A stretch of DNA of 64,000 nt from Flavobacteriales bacterium (GTDB taxonomy: Bacteria > Bacteroidota > Bacteroidia > UBA10329): contig JAIPBM010000002.1 in assembly GCA_021739695.1 (NCBI GenBank), positions 124,001 to 188,000 of the forward strand. The letters are read 5' to 3'. Within the stretch, counting starts at the first letter, position 1; every line of letters begins with the position of its first letter. This document shows, piece by piece, positions 9,002-17,217 of the stretch. The translations under genes were made by a program, and so were the position numbers. The notes beneath the pieces were generated by a model that saw nothing but the letters and a program-made list of their open reading frames with translations, did not search any database and was not told where the DNA came from.

Positions 9002-11485
9002 TTATTCAAAACCCGGATCGTACAATCCGCCCCGTTGGTTGCTATTCTGTTTATCGTATTTCTTACAATCGAGCTCAACACGAAGTTCTCCTTCTGGTCT
9101 ATCAAATGGTCCAGTAGAAATGCCGATCTTCTTGTCGTCATAAACCTGCTTCATGTAAAGTGCCCAAATAGGCAATGCCATGGATGCGCCTTGTCCTTCT
9201 AAAATTGTCCTGAAATGGGCGGCACGGTCTTCGCAACCGACCCAAACGCCTGTGACCAGGTCGGGCGTGTGGCCCATGAACCAACCATCTGATTGGTTCT
9301 GAGTTGTTCCTGTTTTTCCTGCTATCGGATAGTTGAGTTTGTATTTGTAGCGAAGTCGAATTCCAGAACCGGCCTGCACAACGCCTTCCATCAGGTTGAT
9401 CATGGTATAGGCGGTTTGCTCATCCATTACCTCGTGTGTTCTAGGAACAAACTCTTCCAATACGGTTCCTGTTTTGTCTTCAATTCGGGTAATGACCACT
9501 GGTTCGGTGTAAACGCCTTGATTGGTAAATGTGCAATGCGCTGCGGTCATTTCATAAACAGAAATGCTTGGTGTGCCTAAGCAAATTGCTGGATAAGGGT
9601 CAATCGGGGCCGTAATGCCCATTTTTCTGACTAGGTCAATTACAGCCTGCGGTCCAAACTTTTTCATGATGAACGCAGTGATGGAGTTGACCGAATGCGC
9701 CAACGCCTCTTTCAAGTTCATTTCGTCACCATCATGCTTATTGTCTGAGTTTTTAGGTGTCCAATCCTGGGGCAGATTCCACCTGTCTTTCTCAAACGTA
9801 ACCGGAATGTTGAGCACTTTCTCGCATGGCGACCAACCTTCTTGCATGGCCAAAGCATATACAAATGGTTTGAAAGTTGAGCCCACTTGACGGCTTCCTT
9901 GCTTCACGTTATCGTACTTGAAATGTTTGTAGTTGATACCGCCAACCCAAGCTTTCACAAATCCCGTTCTCGGATCCATCGACAATAGACCCGATTGCAG
10001 AAAATGCTTGTAATAACGAATGGAATCCAAGGGAGAAAGAACCGTGTCAATCTCGCCTTTCCACGAGAAAATGGTCATTTCGATGGGCTTATTGAAAACA
10101 ACCTTCAACGAATCATCAAAGGGTTCCCAAATTTCTTTGTAAAGCTTCCATGTTTTGTCCAGATCGGGCTGAAGTTTGGCAGATTTCTTCTTGAGCTTTT
10201 CAATCTCATCACGGATATCTTCCTGCTCATCTTCTTTCTCCATACGCTCTGCACGCTCGAACTCCTTGTATAGTTTGTCTATCTGACCCTCGTACCCATT
10301 TTGCTCGCTTTTAAAAACGAAATAATCGTGATAGCGTTTTCGAATATCTGGCCGCAGGTCGAGCCGTTCGTTGTAGCGCGTTGAACGTCTCATGGATTGA
10401 AGCATGATGCTTTCTATCTCATCTTCGCTTACTCCTCTGAATGGTGCGGTCTTATTGTTTTTCTGGTCTTTCCAAAACTTTGCCTGATGTTCTGTGATAT
10501 GTTCGGTAACTGCGTTTTCGGCATATTTCTGAAGACGCGAGTCGATGGTTGTATAAACACGCAAGCCATCGCGATACAGATCATACTTAGAACCATCCGG
10601 TTTCAGATGGGTATTGCACCATTTGGTGAGCTCGTTTCGCAGATACTCTCGGAAATAGGTTGCTGATCCCTCGTTGTGATCCGTGCTGTGGTAATCCAAT
10701 TCCAACGGCAGCGCGTCAAGCGAATCCATTTCGGTCTCCGTCAAATAACCATTGCGCTTCATTTGTCCGAAAACCGTGTTTCTCCGATCACGGGTCAATT
10801 CCAAGCGTCTTCTAGGATTGAAGAGAGCCGGATTTTTAAGCATTCCAACAAAAACGGCTGCTTGTTCGATTCTCAACGAATCGGGGCTGGTATTGAAGTA
10901 AACAGAAGACGCAGATTTGATTCCGACTGCTCCATTGATAAAATCGACCGTGTTCAGATACAGCGCAATGATCTCTTCTTTGGTGTAACGTTTTTCCAAA
11001 CGCGTGGCAATAATCCATTCTGCCGGTTTCTGAACCAACGCACCTCCGCGCAATCGATTATCGCCAGTACGCGTGTCGAAAAGGTTCTTGGCCAACTGCT
11101 GAGTAACCGTGCTACCTCCGCCCCGCTTTCCTGCAAGCATAATGGCACGTGCCAAACTGTAAAGATCTACACCGCTGTGTTGGTAGAAACGCTCATCTTC
11201 GGTAGAAACCAACGCGTGAACCAAGTGTGGAGAAAGATCTTCGTATTTGACATTCGATCGGTTTTGAACGAAATACGTTCCGAGCACTTTCTGGTCTGCA
11301 GAATATACTTCGGAAGCTAAGTTGCTTTTTGGATTTTCGAGTTCATCGAAGGTTGGAAGCGGCCCCCAAAGTCCTGCGGAAATTGAAAATAAATGAAGGA
11401 CAATAAGCATTGGTCCGGCCAATACCATCAGCCAGAAGTACAACACGTACTTTCTCTTAATCGGTGCTGTTTTTTTCTGTGCCAC
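9002..11485 (-). CDS. Class A penicillin-binding protein 1A (transglycosylase/transpeptidase)
   Basis: An 827-residue bifunctional peptidoglycan synthase. One N-terminal membrane anchor (around [20 protein letters not shown]) precedes the GT51 domain with [26 protein letters not shown] and [13 protein letters not shown]. The transpeptidase domain has STFKPF (SxxK, catalytic serine), SVNS (SxN) and KTGTT (KTG) motifs. Between them lies a charged insertion, rich in Lys and Glu, at roughly residues 370-455. The start is GTG at 11483-11485, overlapping the gldH stop codon by one base. The enzyme polymerises and cross-links glycan strands outside the cytoplasmic membrane. Confidence 0.96.
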   Translation of the reverse strand: MAQKKTAPIKRKYVLYFWLMVLAGPMLIVLHLFSISAGLWGPLPTFDELENPKSNLASEVYSADQKVLGTYFVQNRSNVKYEDLSPHLVHALVSTEDERFYQHSGVDLYSLARAIMLAGKRGGGSTVTQQLAKNLFDTRTGDNRLRGGALVQKPAEWIIATRLEKRYTKEEIIALYLNTVDFINGAVGIKSASSVYFNTSPDSLRIEQAAVFVGMLKNPALFNPRRRLELTRDRRNTVFGQMKRNGYLTETEMDSLDALPLELDYHSTDHNEGSATYFREYLRNELTKWCNTHLKPDGSKYDLYRDGLRVYTTIDSRLQKYAENAVTEHITEHQAKFWKDQKNNKTAPFRGVSEDEIESIMLQSMRRSTRYNERLDLRPDIRKRYHDYFVFKSEQNGYEGQIDKLYKEFERAERMEKEDEQEDIRDEIEKLKKKSAKLQPDLDKTWKLYKEIWEPFDDSLKVVFNKPIEMTIFSWKGEIDTVLSPLDSIRYYKHFLQSGLLSMDPRTGFVKAWVGGINYKHFKYDNVKQGSRQVGSTFKPFVYALAMQEGWSPCEKVLNIPVTFEKDRWNLPQDWTPKNSDNKHDGDEMNLKEALAHSVNSITAFIMKKFGPQAVIDLVRKMGITAPIDPYPAICLGTPSISVYEMTAAHCTFTNQGVYTEPVVITRIEDKTGTVLEEFVPRTHEVMDEQTAYTMINLMEGVVQAGSGIRLRYKYKLNYPIAGKTGTTQNQSDGWFMGHTPDLVTGVWVGCEDRAAHFRTILEGQGASMALPIWALYMKQVYDDKKIGISTGPFDRPEGELRVELDCKKYDKQNSNQRGGLYDPGFE

Positions 11486-11958
11486 TATTTCCCTACGTGC
11501 TTTTCGATTGATATTCCAACATCCAGAACAGACGGAAGAGCCTCTGTGCGCATACCTTGCTCAAACTGAAACGAATAAACCCCAGAGTTAGGAAAGCTGA
11601 TGTTCTGCTTGAACAGAATGTGATTGTCGAGAATGTCTCCCAATCCTGTGCCCAACCATCGGCCAGAACCATCGGCTAGAATACATTCTACCGTGTCTTT
11701 GGCGGTTTTGCCAGACGGAAATGTGGTGCTGACGAACATATAAATGTTTGCATACGGATACATGGCGTCATTCCTTAGATCGATATAGAAATCATATCCG
11801 GTCATGGTATCAGTAACTTCCACATCGAAGGTAATCTTATCTCCAACTTCCCAAATTTTGTTAGGCAAGGATTTGCTCGATTGATACATGGACTGTTTGC
11901 ACCCGACCATGGCGAACATGAATACAATTCCTATGACCAGGAATCGATTACGTGGCAT
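11485..11958 (-). CDS. gldH: Gliding motility lipoprotein GldH
   Basis: A 157-residue lipoprotein. From the ATG at 11956-11958 the protein starts with a short signal peptide ending in a lipobox-like FAMVGC, so the cysteine would be lipidated. A longer reading frame of 38 extra codons exists upstream but would bury the signal peptide, so it was not used. The mature part (WEVGDKITFDVEVTDTMTGYDFYIDLRN ... YANIYMFVSTTFPSGK) matches the GldH family, a Bacteroidota lipoprotein needed for gliding in Flavobacterium. The gene starts 11 bases inside the upstream ricT-like gene and ends on the PBP start codon, so the three genes are probably one transcript. Confidence 0.9.
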   Translation of the reverse strand: MPRNRFLVIGIVFMFAMVGCKQSMYQSSKSLPNKIWEVGDKITFDVEVTDTMTGYDFYIDLRNDAMYPYANIYMFVSTTFPSGKTAKDTVECILADGSGRWLGTGLGDILDNHILFKQNISFPNSGVYSFQFEQGMRTEALPSVLDVGISIEKHVGK

Positions 11959-13156
11959 TGTTGTTCGTGTTTCCAGAACTGTTATTCCGATTACGATTTC
12001 TGCTCTTTCTGCGTTTGTTGTTGCCCGAACCTTGCTTTTTATTTCCGCCTTGCTGTCCTTTCGGCCTGTCAAAACGAGTTAGATCATCTTGCCCAACCAC
12101 ATTTTCGTAGTCGTGTTTCACCACTGGAACCGCAGCATGCACCACATCTACAAGTACAGCCGGTTTTTTACCCTCCTTGTTCATTTTCAAGATTTCCTTG
12201 ACCCGCTCAATTGGAACCTCGATAAAATTGGATGGGTCATCGCGCATGGTAAACCACATCACGCCTTTGAAAATATCAACCTTCTGCGTGAACGCTGATC
12301 CTTTCTCGGTCTCCAATTTGGTTTTCTGATTCGGGAAATCTTTGAGCGCATCGAGATAACTGTCCAACTCGTAATTGAGACAGCATTTCAGTTTTCCGCA
12401 TTGGCCCGCCAATTTTTGAGGATTGAGCGACAGCTGCTGATAACGTGCTGCGCTGGTGCTTACGGTTCTAAAATCAGTCAACCAGGTAGAACAGCAAAGT
12501 TCTCTTCCGCAAGAACCGATGCCGCCAACGCGAGCTGCCTCTTGCCTTGCTCCTATTTGCTTCATTTCCACCCGCACCTTGAACTCGTCCGCATATCTTC
12601 TGATCAGATCGCGGAAATCAACTCGGTCTTCGGCCGTGTAATAAAAAACAGCTTTGCTCCTATCTCCTTGATATTCCACATCGCTGATCTTCATGTTAAG
12701 GCCCAACTCACGAGCAATGATCCTTGCGCGCGTTTTGGTCTGCTGCTCACTGTTCACGGCTTCCTGCCATTTGTCGATGTCAGCTTCGGTGGCCTTCCTG
12801 AATATCTTCTTAAAGTCTCCCGTTGCAGAATCTACGTTACGCTTGCGCATTTGCAACATCACGAGGTCGCCTGCCAAGGAAACCGTACCCACATCGTGAC
12901 CAGGAGAGGCTTCTACAGCTACCACATCTCCTTCTACCAAACGAAGATTGTCTTGTTTGAAAAACTGCTTTCTGGTGTTCTTAAAACGCACCTCCACAAA
13001 CTCAGAAACGGTATAACCTACCGTGTCTTCCATGTTTGACAGGTAATTGAAAACACTCAATTTATCGCAACTGCCTGTTTGACAAGCACCGTTATTCTTA
13101 CATCCTCTTGGCAGACCACTTTCGGTCTTTCCGTTACTACATCCGCTACATCCCAT
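11948..13156 (-). CDS. ricT: RicT/PSP1-domain protein
   Basis: A 402-residue cytoplasmic protein of the PSP1 family (RicT/YaaT). The diagnostic part has the pattern GGIGSCGRELCCSTWL followed by AGQCGKLKCCLNYE. These cysteines, together with an N-terminal Cys-rich start (MGCSGCSNG ... CKNNGACQTGSC), fit the Fe-S-binding RicT proteins of the RicAFT complex of Bacillus; the function in Bacteroidota is not settled. The last ~50 residues are low-complexity, basic and Asn-rich (KRRKSRNRNRNN), a possible RNA-binding tail. The gene lies upstream of gldH and downstream of the DNA polymerase delta' gene on the same strand, an order often seen in this phylum. Confidence 0.92.
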   Translation of the reverse strand: MGCSGCSNGKTESGLPRGCKNNGACQTGSCDKLSVFNYLSNMEDTVGYTVSEFVEVRFKNTRKQFFKQDNLRLVEGDVVAVEASPGHDVGTVSLAGDLVMLQMRKRNVDSATGDFKKIFRKATEADIDKWQEAVNSEQQTKTRARIIARELGLNMKISDVEYQGDRSKAVFYYTAEDRVDFRDLIRRYADEFKVRVEMKQIGARQEAARVGGIGSCGRELCCSTWLTDFRTVSTSAARYQQLSLNPQKLAGQCGKLKCCLNYELDSYLDALKDFPNQKTKLETEKGSAFTQKVDIFKGVMWFTMRDDPSNFIEVPIERVKEILKMNKEGKKPAVLVDVVHAAVPVVKHDYENVVGQDDLTRFDRPKGQQGGNKKQGSGNNKRRKSRNRNRNNSSGNTNNNAT

Positions 13157-13214
13157 CGTTCTACATTTTGTACTAAGAAGGCAAATTTAATTGTTTAACG
13201 GGCTGTGCCGTCAA

Positions 13215-14354
13215 TTACTTCAGTGCCCCGCTCATAAGCAGGTCTGAAAGTTGGAAAGACAGGTCGGTAAACACGATCCTGGCGTTGGCATTTCGTTCAA
13301 TGTGGTAATGGGCATCGTTGAAAGCGGTGAGAATTCCAGATGCATTTTCAACCGTAATGAAGCGAGAGAATTTATGTACGAACTCCATTTCCTCCCGCAG
13401 CAACTTGTCTTTTGTTTCTGGAAGCGTTCGATACATCAATACCTTTCGAAGAATGCCGCTTGATTGGGTGATCAATGCTTTCTGCTGCTCTCTTCCCAAA
13501 GCGTTGAACTCTTCAGAAAGGTCTTGGATCTTCTCCATGTTGAGCACAAAACAGGCACGCATCCAATCGATAAAAAACCGGACGGTTACGGTGATAGACT
13601 CTTGATCGTCCAATAATTGTTTGGCCAAATTAAGATTGCCATCTGCCAAATGTGCCAACCTTTTCATCTGTTCCAGATCAGCCCCATCTGCCGAAAGGGA
13701 CTCCGCAATTTCTGCATCGCTCAATCTACCAAGCAAGTGCATTTGCACCCTCGACAGTATTGTCTGCAACATGTTTTCGGTGCTTTCGGCCACAAGCAGA
13801 AAGACGGTTCTTGCTGGTGGCTCTTCTAAGATCTTAAGCAACTTATTGGCCGAAGATTCATTCATGTTTTCGGCCAGCCAAATAAGCACAACCCGATAAT
13901 CGGCTTCGTAGGCTTTATAACTCAGGTTTTGCAGCACTTCCTTACTGTCATCCACATTGATAGCGCCCTGCTTGTTGTCGATTCCCAACTCCTTCAACCA
14001 GTCGTTCAGGCTGAGGTAAGGATTGTTGATCACTGCTTTTCTCCATTCGGGTAAGAAGTCCTTACTGGAAAAATTCTTGTGGTCAACTTTGGATGTTTTG
14101 TTTTTCGGGAAGATCAATTGGAGGTCTGGATGTTCCAGCTTCGCATACCGAATGCATGAATCGCATTTTCCGCAGGAATCTATTTCTCCTCTGTCTTTAC
14201 AAGCAAGATATTGAGCGAAAGCAAGCGCCAACGGCAACGAGCCAGCTCCAGACGGGCCAACGAGCATCTGAGCATGTGCCACACGTCCGTTACGAACAGA
14301 ATTGCACAGTTTGGATTTGAGTTGTTTTTGCCCTACGACCTCTGAAAAAAGCAT
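13215..14354 (-). CDS. holB: DNA polymerase III subunit delta'
   Basis: A 379-residue AAA+ clamp-loader subunit. The N-terminal block FSEVVGQKQLKSKL and a P-loop relative (GPSGAGSLPLA) that lacks the catalytic lysine are typical of delta', which does not hydrolyse ATP. A zinc-binding group CKDRGEIDSCGKCDSC follows, then the sensor-like block NKLLKILEEPPARTVFLLVAES and LSRVQ. The C-terminal ~160 residues are the helical collar domain. It acts with DnaX and HolA to load the sliding clamp. The gene is followed after 58 bases by the ricT-like gene on the same strand. Confidence 0.92.
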   Translation of the reverse strand: MLFSEVVGQKQLKSKLCNSVRNGRVAHAQMLVGPSGAGSLPLALAFAQYLACKDRGEIDSCGKCDSCIRYAKLEHPDLQLIFPKNKTSKVDHKNFSSKDFLPEWRKAVINNPYLSLNDWLKELGIDNKQGAINVDDSKEVLQNLSYKAYEADYRVVLIWLAENMNESSANKLLKILEEPPARTVFLLVAESTENMLQTILSRVQMHLLGRLSDAEIAESLSADGADLEQMKRLAHLADGNLNLAKQLLDDQESITVTVRFFIDWMRACFVLNMEKIQDLSEEFNALGREQQKALITQSSGILRKVLMYRTLPETKDKLLREEMEFVHKFSRFITVENASGILTAFNDAHYHIERNANARIVFTDLSFQLSDLLMSGALK

Positions 14355-14374
14355 GCGTCAAATTTAATGAGAAG

Positions 14375-14440
14375 AGACAAGAGATATAGAGGTAAGAAAC
14401 AAGGCCTCTTGGTCCGCCCTTATCTCTATATCTCTTGTCT
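14375..14440. repeat. Long inverted repeat (22-bp arms) between holB and the acylase gene
   Basis: Arms 14375-14396 and 14419-14440 are reverse complements over 22 bp with one mismatch that would be a G-U pair in RNA; the spacer is 22 bp. It lies 12 bp past the stop codon of the minus-strand acylase gene and 20 bp upstream of the holB start. It could end transcription of the acylase gene, but no clear T-run follows on either strand. A dispersed hairpin-type repeat is therefore equally possible. Confidence 0.7.
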
Positions 14441-14451
14441 GTCCAGTCTCC

Positions 14452-16515
14452 TTATTCAGGATGATAGATCTGCTTGGCATTTTTCAGAATCTCCTCCTTG
14501 TCCAAGGTCATTGGTTTGGTTTCGTGACCTGCCAATAGATCCATCTGGTCGTTGTAGTGAGGGCTGTTTGGCCTGTCGCAATTTCCACCAGCCATCAGCG
14601 ACTCGATGTGAGGCAGTCCTTCTTTTGAAAAACTAACCAACTGCAGGTAAGAGTCTCCTCCTTTGCAATCCATGGTTCCGGCATCAGCATCCCACTCGCT
14701 GGCCGATGCGGCCAACACATCTGCAATGCCACCAAGGCCAACGGTTTTTCCGTTTCGCGTAAACGTTTGAGCCTCACCAAATGGAAATTCGAGCTTATTG
14801 AAGTGACGCATGAATTCCTCTTTCGTTTTGCGAATGGCCGATACCCAGACACTATCGTCCACAAACAATCCTTGCTCCACGGCCTCCGACCTTCTACCGG
14901 TTTGCTTCATAACCTTCTGCGCGGTGGCATAGGCAAAAGCCGCTTGCATGTTTTCTGGCCCCATGTTGTAATTCCAACGATGCATAACCTCAATGGCATC
15001 CGCGATGTCTGGATATTTCGTAGCATCAAGATTGTAGGCGTTTTTCATGCTCTCGATGAAAATATGATTCTCAGGCACCTGTTGATCCCATTTTATCGCC
15101 TTGAACTCATCCCAATCAAGCTTTCCGTATTGTTTCATCAGATTCTGAAACTGCACACTTCTATTGTTGTCATAAATTCTGAACCCCATGTGCTTAGGAT
15201 AACCCTTGGCGCTGAGGTTTTCGGCCTCACACGTTGCGTTGAACGGTGTGTTGTTCGTGTTAAAAACGTAGCCACATGTTGGATTCAGGTATTGCGGAAG
15301 TTTCTCAATCGGCACAATGCCCGTCCAGTTGGTTTTTGATGTGTTTCCTGGAACCAAGCCTTCATAGTTGAACGAGGTGTCGCGATCAGGAATCAAACCG
15401 TAATCGATGTAATAGATGGTATCCTGTCTATCAGCATAAATAATGTTGAAGCGACCTAAGGCCATCATTTCCAGCGCTGTTTTAAACTCGGTGAAATTGC
15501 TGGCCTTGTTCATGTTGAACCATTGATTGGCCACACGGATATCTTCCGAAGCAGGGCATTTGACCGAGTAGAACATCTTTCCTTTTTTGGAGCGGAGTGT
15601 TGGGCCATACTTGCTCCAATAGCTCATCATTTTCACTGGAATCACAATTCCGCCAACTTTCACTTTCAGCCAAACGGGGCGTTTTTCCAGCTTCAACCAT
15701 TCTCCATCATACTCATACATCAACTTTTTCTTGGGATGCATTTTCAGCTTGTAGGTGTCCACAAGATCGAGCCCGTTCCAAGTATGCGTCCAACCCAGAT
15801 TCTCGTTGGTTCCCAAAAAGATGCTCACGCCTCCCGGAAATAACCCGCCAAGAATATTGAGTCCTTCCTCAGAGTTCAAATGCGCCTCATACCACGAGAA
15901 CGCGCCATCATAAGGCATGTGTGGATTCACCGCCAGATAGGTTTTCCCATCTTCCGTAGCGGCCGAGTTCATTGCAAAGGCGTTTGAGCCCATCGGCACC
16001 TCTTCTTTATCAAACTTATTGCCGATGATCTTCTGGATCGGTTTGTGCGCATTGCAGATCACGCTCAACGAAAACACATAACTGGCAACAACATCTTTAG
16101 GAGTAATTGGAAATGCCTTTTTAATGAATTTTTCGTCCTTCCAATGCTTTTTGGCATAGGCATTTATCCCAGCACAAAAACCCTCCAAGTACTTTTTGAA
16201 CTCTGGTGAAATGTCTTGTTCATAGCGCTCCTCCACCAATTTTTGAATGCCGAGTGTGTGGGTCAGAAAGTCGCGGCCCGCTCCGTCTTTACCTTGATAA
16301 CGCCCAGCAAATCCTTTGCCTGCATAAAGCATCTCCTGCATGGTCGGAAAAAGATCTTCGGCACTTGCCCATGCCAAACCATAGGCTACTTCCGCATCTG
16401 TTTTGGCAAAAATGTGCGGCACGCCATATTCGTCTCGCGCAATGGTGATGTTGGTCGGGTCGATCTGGGCAAAAACCGTGTGTGACAGAAGGACAAGCAG
16501 GAGGGTCTTTTTCAT
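14452..16515 (-). CDS. Penicillin acylase family protein (S45 N-terminal nucleophile amidase)
   Basis: A 687-residue secreted or periplasmic hydrolase. The signal peptide is MKKTLLLVLLSHTVFAQ. The N-terminal chain has ITIARDEYGVPHIFAKTDAEVAYGLAWASAEDLFP, a hallmark of the family. The maturation site appears as MGSNAFAM, where the serine becomes the N-terminal nucleophile after autocleavage. HMPYDGAFSWYEAHL and GWTHTWNG follow, as in acyl-homoserine-lactone and aculeacin acylases. The substrate could be N-acyl-homoserine lactones or other acyl amides; it cannot be read from the sequence. It is the first gene of the minus-strand series, so the long spacer upstream should contain its promoter. 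Confidence 0.92.
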   Translation of the reverse strand: MKKTLLLVLLSHTVFAQIDPTNITIARDEYGVPHIFAKTDAEVAYGLAWASAEDLFPTMQEMLYAGKGFAGRYQGKDGAGRDFLTHTLGIQKLVEERYEQDISPEFKKYLEGFCAGINAYAKKHWKDEKFIKKAFPITPKDVVASYVFSLSVICNAHKPIQKIIGNKFDKEEVPMGSNAFAMNSAATEDGKTYLAVNPHMPYDGAFSWYEAHLNSEEGLNILGGLFPGGVSIFLGTNENLGWTHTWNGLDLVDTYKLKMHPKKKLMYEYDGEWLKLEKRPVWLKVKVGGIVIPVKMMSYWSKYGPTLRSKKGKMFYSVKCPASEDIRVANQWFNMNKASNFTEFKTALEMMALGRFNIIYADRQDTIYYIDYGLIPDRDTSFNYEGLVPGNTSKTNWTGIVPIEKLPQYLNPTCGYVFNTNNTPFNATCEAENLSAKGYPKHMGFRIYDNNRSVQFQNLMKQYGKLDWDEFKAIKWDQQVPENHIFIESMKNAYNLDATKYPDIADAIEVMHRWNYNMGPENMQAAFAYATAQKVMKQTGRRSEAVEQGLFVDDSVWVSAIRKTKEEFMRHFNKLEFPFGEAQTFTRNGKTVGLGGIADVLAASASEWDADAGTMDCKGGDSYLQLVSFSKEGLPHIESLMAGGNCDRPNSPHYNDQMDLLAGHETKPMTLDKEEILKNAKQIYHPE

Positions 16516-16557
16516 GTATAATGGAGGTGAATGGCGAACTTACTTTAAACAGATCAC

Positions 16558-16846
16558 TCAGCCAAAGACAACTGGCCCTCCCATCAGCATGTTTGCGGAT
16601 AATTGCTGCTCAATCGTCTTTAAGCGGCACATCCAATTTAGATTATCAGTAGCAATGGTTACGTTATGCGTGTATTCGGCTAGAACATCCGAAGAATGGG
16701 TTACTTCATCTCTACTTTCAACTACATCATATGTGGATTGCGCTATATCATATGTGGATTGGGTTACTTCATCCCTGAATTGAATGATATTATGATGAGA
16801 TTCGTTTAGGTCATCCGTAGCTTTGATTACTTCATCCGTAGCTTAT
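16558..16846 (-). pseudogene. Open frame with heptad repeats, no start codon
   Basis: On the minus strand a frame is open for about 95 codons down to a TGA at 16558-16560. It begins directly after three TAA codons in a row, so it has no usable start before a methionine late in the frame. It reads as ten 7-residue units such as ATDEVIK, ATDDLNE, FRDEVTQ, STYDIAQ and SRDEVTH, then a tail MCRLKTIEQQLSANMLMGG. The fifth residue of every unit is Val, Leu or Ile although the codons differ, which hints at past selection for a coiled-coil-like strand. It may be the 3' remnant of a decayed gene, or chance coding in a repeat. Confidence 0.4.
16637..16846. repeat. Ten degenerate 21-bp tandem repeats
   Basis: Units start at 16637, 16658, 16679, 16700, 16721, 16742, 16763, 16784, 16805 and 16826, each exactly 21 bp, with a loose consensus like gttacttcatccgtagcttgg. 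Neighbouring units differ at several bases; the pairs 16721/16742 and 16805/16826 are closest. There are no unique spacers between units, so this is not CRISPR. The period equals seven codons or two helical turns. Confidence 0.85.
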
Positions 16847-17162
16847 TATTAGCTTATAATTACTTCACTTTAAGCCAAAGGATTTTTTTGAGGTGTTGAT
16901 AACGGTCTGATAATGATGCCGCTGACCGCTGCGCTGATTTTCTTGTGAGCCTTCAGTAGACTGCCTCTGGTCTTCTAAGTGGCTGAGCGTATTTTACTGT
17001 TAGCGCTGTTTCTTGCAACTGTAAATCCCCAAATTAGTTGAGAATTTAGTTTTCCAAAGCGAATCATTCGCTGATTTTCGAACTACAGCGCCCTTTATGT
17101 TTTTAGTTTCAAATAATGTCGAATTGCAGTCGATTATCGACTAATGCCCAAAAACGATAGAC

Positions 17163-17189
17163 TTGTTAAAAACAATGCCATTACTTTTG
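17163..17189 (+). promoter_or_regulatory. Bacteroidota-type promoter
   Basis: TTG at 17163-17165, a 16-bp spacer, then TACTTTTG at 17182-17189, matching the TAnnTTTG -7 element of Bacteroidota sigma factors. The predicted start near 17195 leaves a leader of about 20 bases before the ATG at 17218. Confidence 0.65.
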
Positions 17190-17217
17190 CAGGGATTATC
17201 CATTTGTACGCAAACAC

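Larger units (their letters stand above)
16516..17217. other. 700-bp spacer between divergent genes
   Basis: No complete gene is visible. It holds the upstream region of the minus-strand acylase gene, a 210-bp tandem-repeat tract with a short heptad-coding frame, an unremarkable stretch of mixed sequence, and a promoter for the plus-strand secreted protein near its right end. Confidence 0.6.

Noticed and set aside
13215-14354. Broken P-loop in the clamp-loader subunit as a sign of decay
   Set aside because: Loss of the Walker A lysine is normal in delta' proteins, and the rest of the gene is intact.
16637-16846. Tandem repeats as a CRISPR array
   Set aside because: The units are directly adjacent, 21 bp long and degenerate, with no unique spacers and no cas genes nearby.
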